DNA of 11,780 nucleotides from Pseudorhodobacter antarcticus (GTDB taxonomy: Bacteria; Pseudomonadota; Alphaproteobacteria; Rhodobacterales; Rhodobacteraceae), in NCBI GenBank assembly GCA_945897655.1, contig CAMDHB010000068.1:1-11780 (forward strand), given 5' to 3'. The notes beneath the pieces were generated by a model, which did no database searches, was not told the origin of the DNA, and saw nothing but the letters and a program-made list of their open reading frames with translations. Shown here in pieces: positions 11,460-11,780 of the stretch. The stretch's first letter is position 1. Each line of letters opens with the position of its first letter. Position numbers and translations under genes: made by a program.

Positions 11460-11780
11460 TCAGGACCCGTCGCGCCAGCGGTTCACGATGGGATAGCGGC
11501 GGTCCATCCAGAAGGCTTTGCGGGTCAACCTTGTGCCGGGGGCGGATTGGAAGCGTTTGTATTCGGAGAGGTACAAAAGATGCTCGACCTTCTTGACCGT
11601 GGCGCGGTCGAACCCTTGGGCGACCAGTTCGGCGACGGACAGTTCCTGTTCGACCAGACCGTCCAGAATGGCATCCAGAACGGGATAGGGGGGCAGGCTG
11701 TCTTCGTCCTTCTGGTCAGGGCGCAGTTCGGCTGAGGGCGGCTTTTCGATGACTCGGGGGCGGATCACTTCGCCGGGCGG
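11460..11780 (-). CDS. nadE: NAD+ synthetase, C-terminal part
   Basis: The last 106 residues of a gene that continues off the right edge; the frame stays open to base 11780 and reads PPGEVIRPRVIEKPPSAELRPDQ. The block KPPSAELRPDQKDEDSLPPYPVLDAIL is diagnostic of the synthetase domain of glutamine-dependent NAD+ synthetase. That enzyme amidates nicotinic acid adenine dinucleotide to NAD+ using ATP and ammonia. The conserved end EYKRFQSAPGTRLTRKAFWMDRRYPIVNRW is also present. The catalytic P-loop and the N-terminal glutaminase domain, if there is one, are outside the window. A GTG at 11768 is in frame but is an internal Val codon, not the start. The gene is convergent with the kinase set and has its own terminator. 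Confidence 0.92.
   Translation of the reverse strand, partial: PPGEVIRPRVIEKPPSAELRPDQKDEDSLPPYPVLDAILDGLVEQELSVAELVAQGFDRATVKKVEHLLYLSEYKRFQSAPGTRLTRKAFWMDRRYPIVNRWRDGS

Noticed and set aside
1..11780. CRISPR arrays, tRNA or rRNA genes, insertion sequences, phage or toxin-antitoxin modules
   Set aside because: No regularly spaced repeats, no cloverleaf or conserved rRNA blocks, and no transposase, integrase or toxin-like genes were seen on either strand.

Overview
The window reads as chromosomal DNA of an alphaproteobacterium, most likely order Rhodobacterales (Rhodobacteraceae/Paracoccaceae type). This rests on high GC, dense short-gap genes, the MAPEG-lpd pair, a short GluRS, a cysteine-free RTX protein, and AT-rich TTCGAA palindromes between convergent genes. 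The taxon is inferred from family resemblance, not from a marker gene search.

Left part (1-3921): the C-terminal end of a DUF1868 2H-phosphoesterase-like protein (+) converges on a GNAT acetyltransferase (-). The GNAT gene diverges from a short-chain dehydrogenase (+), which converges almost stop-to-stop on a small lipoprotein gene (-). The lipoprotein gene is divergent from a 439-residue RTX calcium-binding protein (+), which is followed by a strong GC hairpin. The lipoprotein and RTX protein form the most accessory-looking part of the window.

Middle (3972-7412): a MAPEG membrane protein and dihydrolipoamide dehydrogenase (lpd) lie together on +. They converge on a minus-strand run that reads VOC-fold protein, then a CBM9-like protein. 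The non-coding stretches here hold two repeat families. One is a 53-55 nt two-part hairpin with conserved ends and a rewritten but still paired inner stem, present in inverted copies. The other is a 46 nt double TTCGAA palindrome, whose second copy lies near the right end.

Right part (7482-11780): DUF1801 and gltX (glutamyl-tRNA synthetase) are on the minus strand upstream of the VOC gene, which has its own well-formed promoter with a palindromic operator-like site. On + is a translationally coupled set with two ATGA overlaps: a minimal zinc metallopeptidase, a secreted protein of unknown function, and a PfkB-type phosphofructokinase. This set converges on the C-terminal end of NAD+ synthetase (nadE, -), which has a canonical intrinsic terminator.

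Most genes are ordinary housekeeping or small enzymes. The most notable items are the paired structured repeats, the operator in the VOC promoter, the lipoprotein/RTX divergent pair and the protease-secreted protein-kinase set. No CRISPR array, tRNA, rRNA, transposase or phage gene was seen.
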